Of a stretch of 64,000 nucleotides of DNA, positions 26,688-37,271 are shown in pieces; the stretch's first letter is position 1, and each line of letters begins with the position of its first letter. Source of the DNA: Tyto alba (lineage: Eukaryota > Chordata > Aves > Strigiformes > Tytonidae). The stretch is taken from positions 30,170,819 through 30,234,818 of the forward strand of contig NW_024881316.1 of NCBI RefSeq assembly GCF_018691265.1. The letters run 5' to 3'. The position numbers and the translations under genes are program-made. The notes under the pieces were generated by a model. The model did not search any database and had not been told where the DNA came from. It was given only the letters and a program-made list of their open reading frames with translations.

Positions 26688-26693
26688 AATAAA
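26688..26693 (+). terminator. LTR polyadenylation signal AATAAA
   Basis: The canonical AATAAA occurs in GGACCAATAAAGGGAC, in the sense direction of SNTG2, about 1.4 kb before the last coding exon. If used, it would remove the final 43 codons of the host transcript. Confidence 0.65.
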
Positions 26694-28137
26694 GGGACAT
26701 GTTAGTTGATGCTCTATCACCCACATTGAACCCGTCTCGGCGTGTCGTTCTTCCGCGGCTCCACATTTCCCTGTAGTTTTTATGATGTTTCATAGAAGAT
26801 AAACGCATTTGTAAGGCCTGTAACACCCTGGGAAGAGCATATATTGGGAACTTGTTGAATATCATTCTATTACTCTTATTGCCCAGTAATATTGCTTATT
26901 GTCAACTTACGCTGAAGAGAGTACATGATAATTGAAAATTACATTTTTCTGAGAATAATAAATTTTCTTAGTGGGAAATAAAATCCCTGAGATAATAAAC
27001 TATTTGTGCTTGATGTTGTAAAGAAACTGTGCACAATTTTTTTAAAAATCAGTAGAATCTCATCATTATAAAGTAGAGCCCTCAAATATTGTCAGGGCTC
27101 TACATTTTAAGACATTCATTAGTAGTAGAACCACTCCCACGTAGTAAATACATGACCTTTGATAGCAAAATTGTGTGATGGTGAGTTTTTTCGAGAACAG
27201 TAACCTTGAATTCTAAATATTCTGTTTGAGGTAATTTTGTTGAGAAGATACGTAAAATACTGTCATAGAGAAAATAGAAGTCCAGTGCTTTGCTTTTTGT
27301 TTAAAGACAAGCATATGGAGTGTGCCTCAGTAAACTACTATGTAGCCAACATGTTGTTGAAAACAAATGTCTTCTTCCCAAACCAAAAACTGTCCCAAGT
27401 GTCCCAACAATATATTTACCAGCTTTGGACTTTACAAAAAGTTGTTTGATGTAAATTGAACATGTTTCTTGTATTATTTTTGTTGTCATTGTATCAGAAT
27501 ATCACTCCATTTCTGTCTGGGGAGACTGGTAAAAATAAATTTAACATGTACAGAAGATATAAAATGTCAAGGGAATCTGAGAACTGGTTAGGAGTAACTC
27601 TGCCTTTCTTTGTGAATTGGGTCATATAAATTTCATACCCCACCATATTTCTATATGCAGGCTGTGGTGTGACTTTGCCTTAGCTTCCACCCTGCTTCTG
27701 GCCTCCCAGCTTGTTCACCTGACTCTCCTTCAGAGACTGACAAAGTATGTGTCCTACTCACCCTCCCTGGCTGTGACTTGACACTACATCATACACAAAC
27801 ATCCTTAACTTAACAAATACTTCAAAATACGCTGTGATATTTGGATGTTCTTGCAAGTTGAATGCTTTCATAGTCCAAGCTGAGTAAAATGCAAACAATA
27901 AAGTATCACAGAGTGAAAAATAAACTGATATGTGGCAGTGCCAGTGAACCAGGTACAGATATACATCTTATATCCTTAATATTTTTAACTTTACAGTTCC
28001 CTATAAAAATTCTAATTTTCATTTAAAGTCTGCTGCTATTTACTAAGCTGTTCTGTATTTATGTAAAGCATTTATAAACCTGGATATGAATTCACATTTT
28101 CTCTTATTTTTTTCTTTTCTTTTACTTCCTCTTTCAG

Positions 28138-28269
28138 GAACTTGAATTTCAGGATCTGACGGCAGTTTTACACTGTATTCATTCCTTTATAGCAGCAAAA
28201 GTGGCATCTGTGGATCCAGTATTCATAGACAGTCAGAGTATTGCAAGAAAATACATGTACAGTAACTGA
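28138..28269 (+). CDS. SNTG2: SNTG2 terminal coding exon and stop
   Basis: This exon encodes 43 residues and a TGA stop: ELEFQDLTAVLHCIHSFIAA followed by KVASVDPVFIDSQSIARKYM and YSN. The acceptor has a strong pyrimidine tract (TTTTCTTTTACTTCCTCTTTCAG). The ending IARKYMYS- is what I know of gamma-2-syntrophin. Gamma-1-syntrophin instead ends with an alanine/threonine/serine-rich tail that is absent here, so this is the SNTG2 paralogue. With the two exons before it, the reading frame is continuous for 111 residues with no lesion. This part is the syntrophin-unique region that helps bind dystrophin-family proteins. Confidence 0.95.
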   Translation, partial: ELEFQDLTAVLHCIHSFIAAKVASVDPVFIDSQSIARKYMYSN

Positions 28270-28297
28270 TATCAGATTATATGTTGTGACTATGGAA

Positions 28298-28303
28298 AAT
28301 AAA
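28298..28303 (+). terminator. SNTG2: Candidate SNTG2 polyadenylation signal
   Basis: The first AATAAA after the stop begins only 29 bases downstream, in GGAAAATAAATT. A GT-rich stretch around 28,350-28,385 could serve as the downstream element. If this site is used, the 3' untranslated region is unusually short, at about 50 bases. Longer isoforms that use later signals cannot be excluded. Confidence 0.55.
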
Positions 28304-28586
28304 TTATTTTCTTAAAGAAAGTAGTTACTTCATGCACAATATTACAACTTTGTGATTTTATAAGTCTATAGTTGTGTTATATGTAACGTTAAGAGTTTTC
28401 ACAATTCATCAAATATTTTGAATCTATGAGTTAACAAATATTAAGTCAAACTGCATCAGTTTGTCATCTTCAGCATTAATCTAAAATTCTAAGTGAATAT
28501 TCATTCAGTAATGTTTGTGGTGTCATTTTGATTTCTGCTCTCATGGTCATACATACTGCCCCTTATTAGAAACATGGAATACTATT

Positions 28587-29270
28587 TCATAGAATCATAG
28601 AAACATAGAATGGTGTGGTTTGGAAGGGACCTTAAATATCATCGAGTGCCAACCCCCCTGCTAAGGGCAGAGACACCTTCCACTAGACCAGGTTGCTCAA
28701 AGACCCATTCAACCTGGCCTTGAACCCTTCCAGGGAGGGGGCAGACACAACATCTCTGCGCAACCTGTTCCACTGTTTCACCACCCTTGCAGTAAAAATT
28801 TCTTCCTTGCATCTAATCTAAATCCTCTGTCTTTCAGTTTAAAGTCATTACCCCTTGTCCTATCACTACATGCCTTTTTACAAAGTACCTGACTGGCTTT
28901 CTTGTAGGTCCCCTTTAAGTACTGGAAGGCCACTCTAAGGTCTCCCCAGAGCCTTCTCTTCTCCAGGCTGAACCACCCCAACTCTCTCAGCCTGGCCTCA
29001 CAGGGGAGGTGCTCCAGCCCCCTGATCATCTTCATGTACCCTTCTCTGGACCCACTACAACAGGTCCATGTCGTTCTTATGTTGGGGGACCCAGAGCTGG
29101 ACACAGTACTCCAGGTGTGGTCCCACGAGAGCAGAGGATAGGGGGACAATCACCTCCCTCGACCTGCTGGTCACACTACTCTTGATACCGCCCGGGATAC
29201 CGTTGGCTTTCTGGTCTGCAAGCGCATGTTGTTGGGTCATGTTGAGCTTCTTGTCAACCAATACCCCCAA
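28587..29270 (-). mobile_element. CR1 LINE fragment, 5'-truncated
   Basis: The right-hand part of the + strand, read in reverse, gives the C-terminal part of the CR1 reverse-transcriptase ORF. The motifs include KLNMTQQHALADQKANGIPG, SREVIVPLSSALVGPHLEYC, KMIRGLEHLPCEARLRELGW and SLEKRRLWGDLRV. The 3' untranslated tail reads …CCTTCCAAACCACACCATTCTATG and closes at 28,587 in the octamer-like ATTCTATGA repeats that mark CR1 3' ends. The element is cut off at its 5' side near 29,270, as is usual for CR1. The coding part is broken: it is split over two frames, and a stop at about 28,778 precedes the family's last segment. It is a dead copy lying about 300 bp past the SNTG2 polyadenylation signal. 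Confidence 0.95.
28778..29270 (-). pseudogene. Broken CR1 reverse-transcriptase C-terminus
   Basis: Two overlapping minus-strand frames (29,270-29,055 and 29,149-28,778) each encode adjacent pieces of the CR1 reverse-transcriptase C-terminal region, ending and beginning around HLEYCVQLW…DMDLL and CSGSREGYMKMIRG. A frameshift between them and a second one near 28,790, where the frame ends in …KKFLLQGW and a stop, show that the ORF cannot be translated intact. The missing end is readable in another frame toward 28,690. Confidence 0.9.
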
Positions 29271-29698
29271 AAGTGTGTGTCCAAAATTTGGCCTCTGAGT
29301 CTGTTTTGAAAAGTGCTGAGCGCACAGACAATTTCCACAGCCTTCACTGTAGAAAAGAACTAATTATTGAAGATAACTGCCATAGGAATTGAACTTTTAT
29401 CTTGCTTCTATGTTTAAAAAATTATAGTTCCACAGTCCAGTACTTTTTAGGCCTGAGAGTTTAGCTCTGGCAAAACACTAAGTATTGTAGTTCAAGTCAA
29501 GGAAAATATTTAAGCACACACTTGACTCTAAGCATATTAAGTAGCCCCAGTGTATGCACAAGGTAATGTTAAGTCTATATTTAAATACTGTGGTAGATCA
29601 ACTGAAGAGCTTTAGACTCCATTAAGAAGCCTAACTATAGGCACTCAGTTTTAGAAAACTCACCATAGGGGTTTCTTATCTATTAATAAAGCTTCCAT

Positions 29699-29723
29699 GA
29701 TTCATTCATTTATTCATTCATAG
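29699..29723. repeat. (ATTC)n short microsatellite
   Basis: TGATTCATTCATTTATTCATTCATAG contains about five ATTC/ATTT units. It is a short interrupted tetranucleotide repeat in intergenic DNA. Confidence 0.8.
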
Positions 29724-30002
29724 ATTGCCTTGACACTATCCTTTGATGTGATGCTCTGTGTGGTTTAAAACTTCTTTAATAACTGTTTTGTTTGGAGGAA
29801 GATGCTCCCAATATAGGGTGAACATAACAAAACATAAAGATTTTTCTGGGCCATCTACCTTTTTTTCCCTACAGCTCTAAACCTGACATATACAATTGAA
29901 GTGGTTTTTGTTCTTGCTAAGGAAATAATATGGTTCTACTTTTGACATATTCCTAATCTTTCTTCTGAAATCTTATATGCACAGATAATACTCCCTGCTA
30001 TC

Positions 30003-30024
30003 AAAAAAAAAAAAAATATATATA
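30003..30024. repeat. Poly-A followed by TA repeat
   Basis: Fourteen A residues are followed directly by TATATATA. This is simple low-complexity DNA. No retroposed sequence was recognised before it. Confidence 0.8.
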
Positions 30025-32744
30025 AAAGGAGGACATTTTAATCTTAGGGCATATTCCCTCTAAGTAATACCAAATGTTGCAGGTTTCTGTGCTAGAAGTC
30101 TCAGTTGTTGTCAAATGCAGTTTTGAGGCAGAATCAGGCATTTTTTTTTTCCAAGAAAATTAAAAAACACCAAAGAACCAAGCAAGAATAATATCCTAAA
30201 TAGATACAATGGATATGGAGTGAATTCATCAAAGTATTCCCTAAAATTTAGGAGTCTAATAAAGCATCCTGCTAAAGTAAAAGCCTAAAGTTATGGTATC
30301 CTAAGGAAAAGAGGTAGGTGCCTTTAAAAGCTCTCAGGTGAGGAGTGGTTTTACACAATTTCAGTGCTTAAATTTAGTCAGAGAACTTCCCCTTCTCAGG
30401 TTTTAAGACAGTTAGCTTGTGTGGCAGACTGCAGGGGCATCAGGCACTTAATTTAAATGGATGCTTATCTGTCCACCTAAATTTTAGGCTCGAGTGAAGA
30501 GGTAATGGGAGATTTGATCCTACCATAATGATTATCTGTTGCCAAGTGTTATGCACAGAGAAATTGATTTGAACAGTAGGGACTCTGTCTGCAATTCCAG
30601 TGTTGTTTATGGTTCTAATGTTGTTTGCAAGTAGGCATATTAAGAGTGCTAACTCCTGTTAAAAAAAATATTTAGCAAAGGTAAGAAATATTTTTATTAA
30701 TTATAAATAAATATTTATGGCCATTATGGTGTTTTTTAACAAATATAATATCAATTTCATACTATTTTTTTAAATCAATCAAAAAATTGCCTTTCTCAAA
30801 CATGCTATTTTTCAAAATGTTTCATTTAATTTTCAGCTTTCCATTTTATTTTCAGCTCTTTGTATTTACTGAGATTTTAACATACACAAATTATAGCATT
30901 AACATTGAAATAGCTTTCTCTACAATCAATTCTCAGTTATCAGCATCAACAATTATAAATGACAGAGTGTCTGTAGGATGAAGAATAATGAAATTCCTTC
31001 AATTTTGTTGTTCTGCTATTTTCTTATATATCAAGTTTAACACTAACATGGAATAGTAGAAAACTGTACGAGCTTGTACTGAAGTAATACTACAGTCAGG
31101 TATCGTGATTAAATACACATCATATCTCCCCAAATACTGTAAATAAAAACTTTTAAAAAGTTAAGCTTAGTTTATTAAATAATCTTTCGTTTCTACCAAA
31201 AGTTCTGCAGTTCAAAATGAGTATTACTATATATATTTATTTTTTTTTTTTTGCAAGAGCAACTGGCCATTGCACATTTCCATTAACAACATTTAGAATT
31301 TTTATATGAAGTTGCTTATACTGATTTGAAGTAATTTTGTTATTTATTTCAAGAAATTTTTAATTTCTTGTAGTACTTTGGTGAGCTATGTTCTCTACCA
31401 TTTTTTCAAGACAGTACTGTTTTCTGATGTGTCAAAATCAATCTCAAGGAATATTAGAGAAATACTTTTTATAAATTCACCCTCTGAATTTTAGGATTGT
31501 ATTTTAGAAATAATTCTCTAAAGAGATTTTTAATGAGGAACCTTGCAGGGACTAAAGGCCAGTCTTCTGAGGAAGTTGCCAGAGCCTGGGAAAAGCTAAT
31601 GGACTGCTAGTTAGTCAGATGTTATATAAGTTGTATCGGACTTCCACAGCACCTTGCATTTCTCTGTAATTCTCTTAACAGGGTAAAATATACCTCATGT
31701 GAAAATGTTGTGCTTCAGATTTCTTTGGTTGCTTATGCACCTTTGTTATATATTTTTATGGCATGTTATTTTGTCATTGCCTTCAGAGTGTGTGTCGCAT
31801 AACATGCATATATATTTTTCCCCATCAAAATTCTTGAGTATTTGCACCACTGTTGATGTCTTTAGCAGCAAAGAGTAGAATTCACAAACTGTAAATATAT
31901 TTAATATATTTGCTGGCAGGTAGGTATCTTCTGCTGTCTCCTCTCAGGAATTGCATAAAGAGGCAGCAGACAGTTGCTTTGTGGTGTTTTGGCAGCAAGG
32001 ACGTCAATTATCTAACTGATAATCAAAACAGAAAACAAATTTTAATATGCTTTATTTTGTACTTGTTATATATTAAGCTTCGTTCTTACCTCATTAGTCA
32101 TTTGCATATAGTTTTCCTTTATTTTTTTTTTTCTAGGGAAACAAAGTGGTATCAGAGTTGAATAAGGGGTAGGAGGAAACAGGCATTTGCTATAGCAGAG
32201 CCATAAACAGCGGACTGGGGAAAGAAGCATGCAAACATAGTGTTAGAAAATTGTGCACCATCACAAAATCAAGGTAGCCACTTATGACTAGAAACAGAGT
32301 AAAGCCGGGATAATTTCTATACATCCAGATTATGTCTTTAATTTAAATTAAAATCTTGGTTAAAAGGCTAAAAACAATCCCATTTACAAACATGATTTTG
32401 CACAAATGGGTAGTACCATTGATTTAAAGCAGAGCAAGGCTCACCAGTGACAAATTAACAAATGGTACAGCATGGACTTGGACACTGGACTTGAATCATA
32501 CTGTTGATTTGTTTAAATAATTTCTGTCATTTTTTGCTCTACAGTGATTAAAATCTGCAGCAAAAAAATCCTGGACACAGTCAAGCAAGAGTCAGCTCAG
32601 GTCTGTGCCAGTGAGTGGCTTGGTTGTGCTACCCTGCTTAAAATAGCAGGGATTGATAGACAGAATGTGGCCAGACCCTGCCAGATGGCCTCAGGGATAG
32701 AAAACAGGCCCTGACAATTTTATTTATAAATTTAGATGTTACCA

Positions 32745-32785
32745 GAGAGTCTCATTGACTTCAGTGGGGGCAGGGCCTCAGCTAC
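32745..32785. repeat. Possible ancient amniote repeat fragment
   Basis: CATTGACTTCAGTGGGGGCAGGGCC resembles a short segment that recurs across reptile and bird genomes at the ends of old LINE/SINE-type repeats (consensus of the form CATTGACTTCAATGGGAGCAGGATCAGGCC). The match is short and from memory, and the flanks are not recognisable. Confidence 0.3.
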
Positions 32786-33041
32786 TGTGATTTCTGTCCT
32801 TGAGCCAGTAGACCTGAAGCTTAAACAAGAAAATTTTTCTGGGGGTAGAGGGCTAAGCTCTGACAAACTTTGCAACTATAAGTTTAAAATCCTGTCCTAT
32901 ATCATAATTACATTAATTCATAACTAACTTCAGACAAGGCATGCCTGTTCCGCAAAAACTTTAATGTATCGTCTGATCTTTGTAGCAGCATAATCAGTAT
33001 TTTAAAATATCTGAATTCCTTTTTAAGTATATTTTCATAAC

Positions 33042-33101
33042 TATACTTATTTTCATAAATGCTTCTACTAAAGTATACTTTCATAAATGCTTTTACTAAA
33101 A
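33042..33101. repeat. Imperfect ~30-bp tandem duplication
   Basis: Two near-identical segments run TATACTT…TCATAAATGCTTCTACTAAAG and TATACTTTCATAAATGCTTTTACTAAAA. They differ by a 4-base indel and a few substitutions, which indicates an older local duplication in AT-rich intergenic sequence. Confidence 0.75.
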
Positions 33102-36100
33102 TACTGTCAGTATTTTATAATGCCTCACCACTCACCTGAATATCTTCTCCATCAGACTGTTCAGAGCTGAGTATGTGTAACAGCAATGCAATTTTTATGT
33201 TTTTTGTTGACTGCTGTGGTTGATTTTGCATTTAATATAGTTTGTTCATGTCCTCTAATAAGCTTGTGAGGGCAGAGAAGGTGAACATTAGAAAGGGAAC
33301 CCTTTCCTCCAAGCTCTTGTGAGAGACAAAGAGATGTCAGTGATGATTTCTGTCCCACTTTCCAGTGCATGGGAAATGGACTAAAACACTGAAAAAAATG
33401 AAAACAGGAGGGATGGACAGATGGGTAGACTGTGGAATCTTAAAAACCTCCTTTACTTAGGCATGAAAGCTAAAAGTACCTATCACTCCTGGAAGAACAT
33501 TGAGAAATTCTTCTTTCAGTGTAGTTCTTTAAATTGCTATTCATTGAGTTATGGCTGATGAATAGGAACATATTTCAAAGAAAGTAATGTAAAATAAATC
33601 ATGTAATCATGTATTTTGTTTCTTAACCTATACTTCAAAAATATTTAGGTACTTTTGTGCTGAAGCATGTAGAGAAGAGATTATGTTATGTGAAGTAAAA
33701 GACCTTGTAGTAAATTTATTAGGAAGTACAAAAGGGATTTGTGTAGCATGCAAGATAAAATTGAAGATGTATTTTAATCTGGTTCAACCAGGAAAACTCT
33801 ACAAGTAAAATCTTTTCATTAAATAAAAAGTTATTAAATTCCATGGACTTGAGCCAAAATCCACTGGCTTGAGTCCCAGTGACTTAAACAGGACTTAACC
33901 CGAAAAATTACAAGAAAATACACAATTTTAAATAATCCACAAGGGAATGAAAACTCCTCTCTTCTATTGTTCCCTTGGTACACAGCTACCTACATTGTCA
34001 GTAAAAGGATTCATTCCTACAGAAAAAGCTGCTGACTTTTCAGTAAGGAATCAAACTATTTGGAATGAAAGCTGTAATCTTTTGTTTGGAAAGGCTGCCA
34101 TGGTGCCCTGTAAGGGTCACAGTTATGCAGGTATTCAGACCTCTAGTCTAGATGTACTGCAGACTTTTTTCAGTGCAAAAACATGATCTATTGTCCAAGT
34201 TTACACTACATCAGGAGCTGTGAGTGGCAGAAGGGTCTCAGCTGACCAGATCTGTAGGATTGCCAGACAACCAAACAGGGAAAGGAAATCAAATGTAAGA
34301 ACTTTATTTTTCTCTCCTGGTTACAAATTACTCTTGGGACGTTATTTCTCTTATATTTCTAGGCTAAGTAGCTGCCAGCTTTTTACAAGACTCTAAATTC
34401 TAAACTATGACGAAAACATCATACTTGATGCTTATTAATGAATTAATGTAGAAATTATGTGTCCAGTCTGTGTTAATCAGTTGGTCTCAGCTCCATAATC
34501 GGTGAAATGAGACTGGCAGTTCCAGGGGGTACTTTACTCCCTCCTGCAATACATGCCTAAAGCCAGTGGACTGAATCACATTCTGAAAAGGCACTCATCT
34601 TTCTCCATTGACTAACCTAGATTTTCCTATGCTAAAGCATAGTTTCTTGAGAGCTCAATTTCCTATAGATAGCATTACTGTCATATTTATATACCAATAC
34701 AATAAAAAGTAGCAATCATGAGAAATGTTGGGGAATTACGAAAATAAAATAAAACAATCCTGAAGTGAATGGAATATAAATCAGAAGTTTGTCAACACCT
34801 TGAACAGGCAGAGGGGGGAAGAAAAACCTCAGCGTACTTTTCTAGCTAGCAGTTACTACCTAGTGCTTAGTAGAAAATATTTCTACAATGAGGCAGTAGA
34901 AATTGTATTAATTCATAGATGGGTTCTATGTCCCAGGGAGTACACTGACTCTTGGAACGTCAAGTTACTCATAAAAAAAAATATTAGAGACCTTCTGCTG
35001 TGTCTTTAAGCACTTTGTTCAATTAACTTTCAGAGCTGAGCTAAATTACTGCCCTACAACATCCATAAGCAGAATACATAATCATCTCACTTTTCTTTTT
35101 GTACAGAAGCTGGGCAAATATTCCCCAGATGACTTAATATGAATATTTAATTGGTTTTAGAGATAAAACTTTTCCTGTGTTTTGCAGTATAAATCCTTTA
35201 GTGAACTAATATGTTTAGTCAGATTATTCTATTGTTGGATAAAACTGGGAAAAAAAACGTTCCTTAAATGTTCCACACCAAAACATGGAGAAGTGATATG
35301 ATTTGCATTTGTCTTGTGTTCTAGCTATATTCAATACTATGAAGAATTTTCAGAGTAAAGGTTGCAGTTTTCCCCATCTGCCTGCTGCTAAAAGCACAGC
35401 AGCTTCCACGAAATCCCCAGCACTTACTAGCATATATTGCATCTTGGTGTTCGAGATACATTAGTGTCTTCATAGAACTCAAATGGGGAAATGTATGCAA
35501 TCAGGGAGAAGTAGGAAACTTAGTATCATCAAAGCAGCAGCAGGGTTAAATAACAAAGACCTTTCGGTGCTTCAGTTCTTTGTGGCAGTCGATGTTTTTA
35601 TCAGCATTTTTAACATTATTACAGATTTATTTCTCCTCATCACCATAATAGTCATAGCAGGAAGAAAGGAAAAGAAATTAGATTCATAACCAAACTTATA
35701 CTTCATTTGCACTTCACCTTGTTTTGGATCAAGGCGCTGAGGAGATTCAGTTAACTCACTCCATATGGTAGGTGAGAATGCTGTTACGACAGCACCAAAT
35801 TCTAAGTTCAGAGTCATTTTAACTTACAGTTAACTTCTTCACAGTACCACTATTAAGCTTCCCGAGTTTATTTGCTCATTGCTTTTTGTTTCACTTTATT
35901 TTTTTAGAGTTTTACTAAGATCTCTAAATGATCTTAAATATTCTTTTGTTTTGTTATAATCTTTTCCATCCTAATTCTATAAAGCCAAGTACTTCTAATG
36001 ACTTTTGTTGCCACATTAACCATTTCTAGTCCCTCAATTTTTCACTCCCTTTTAATCCCTTAATAAGTTTCTCACACACTGTTTTTATATCCTGCGGAGA

Positions 36101-37024
36101 AAGATCTGCAATTGCAATAAGAAAATTATCCCATAATTTGTGAATGCTCATATAAAAAGGATGTAAACAAGGTTTCTCTGCTTTAATCATTAAGATATTT
36201 TACTGATTTTCCTCTTGGAAAAAATTGCACCATACTTCATTCTTGTTTGGTATATTCTAGTAGGCACAACAGTGTGGTACATCTTTTCCCTTGCTAATTA
36301 GTATACATCCCTCAACAATAGATGCTTTTTCATAAGTAGTAAATCCATTTATATGGCACGCTCTCTTATGATTTTACTTAATCTAGCTAAGAGGCATGTA
36401 GGTTTCCTGGTTTTTTTTTGTTTTCTCTATCTAAATAGCTTTGCCAACCATCTCCAAGTGTGGTTCTTTGTAGTCAGAATCGCTTAGCTCCCTTGCATTC
36501 AAAGTAAATGTTCTCCTATTTTGACATGACTGATATTTTGTTTCGTAACAATACAGGCCAGTAGGAATCATACAGGTGTTATTTTTAAAAAATATTTTCA
36601 ATATTCTTTTTAATAAGCACAGCATTTTCTCTACTGTCTACAGCTATACAACTTTTCTAACAGTGCTTGCAAAAGTATTTTGGCTGAAAGTTGCACGTAT
36701 GTTAAACTGTGTCTAACAGTGGGTCCCATTTTTACCTAATGCTTGCTAAATGATTGCTTCAATTTTGTTGGTGTATCTTTATCTGTGACATATGTTACCC
36801 TTTGATTTATCATACCATTTCACGTTTTTTTCAAGGTCAATTTTCTGAAAGATTATAAGTTGTGTTCATTTGTCATAGCTCTTTCAAAAAAATCAATCAA
36901 CCTTTGTTCTTTTCTAGTTACATTCTCATCTCGTGGTCTGAAAAAATTCAACTGCCTGAAAAAAAAATCTTTGTAGCTGTTATCCAACAATTTACGTCAC
37001 TGATGTTATTTTTGTTTCTCTTGG

Positions 37025-37089
37025 TTTTGTTTTTTTTTTTCTTCTTTTTTTTTTCCACACAAAAAAAAAAAAAAAAAAAAAAAAGAGGA
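37025..37089. repeat. T-tract / A-tract inverted pair
   Basis: About 30 bases of nearly pure T, a short CCACAC spacer, and 24 consecutive A residues form a long potential hairpin. Such paired homopolymers are unstable and error-prone in sequencing, so the exact length is uncertain. Confidence 0.85.
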
Positions 37090-37251
37090 GAAAGGTATGA
37101 TTTGGAATTTTTAGTGACATGTTCCATCTTCTTTTTCCCACATTCTTTTTTTTAAAATTGACATTAAAAACACACCCATAATTTTCTAGAAGATAAATTG
37201 GATGAATTATGTCTCTGTTGCATCAAATGTTAGGAGATAAAAACTGTATTT

Positions 37252-37271
37252 AAAAAAAAAAACAAAAAACA
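37252..37271. repeat. A-rich tract
   Basis: A poly-A run with single C interruptions lies about 165 bp downstream of the T/A inverted pair. It is low-complexity intergenic DNA. Confidence 0.75.

Larger units (their letters stand above)
26330..26765 (+). mobile_element. ERVK/alpharetrovirus-like solo LTR with perfect 6-bp TSD
   Basis: This 436-bp LTR starts TGTTGGAG and ends CTCCACA, forming imperfect terminal inverted repeats. It is flanked on both sides by TTTCCC (26,324-26,329 and 26,766-26,771), an exact 6-bp target-site duplication of the length made by alpha- and betaretroviral integrases. Inside are a TATAAATA box at 26,665-26,672 and an AATAAA signal at 26,688-26,693, followed by a short CG-rich U5 (CGTCTCGGCGTGTCG…CGCGG). 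No gag, pol or env sequence is present, so recombination between two LTRs probably left this solo copy. The intact duplication and retained CpGs suggest a fairly recent insertion. The family assignment is inferred from the duplication length and layout. Confidence 0.92.
16373..28137 (+). other. SNTG2: SNTG2 last intron (11.8 kb)
   Basis: This is the last intron of the gene, from GTAAGC at 16,373 to CTTTCAG at 28,137. It contains a TA-rich palindromic run at 16,638-16,684, two solo LTRs in the sense orientation (17,754 and 26,330), poly-A and poly-T tracts near 21.5-21.6 kb, and a perfect hairpin at 23,014-23,040. I recognised nothing else in the remaining AT-rich sequence. The short open frames at 19.5-20.4 and 23.2-24.2 kb lack splice context and resemble no known protein. 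Confidence 0.85.
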
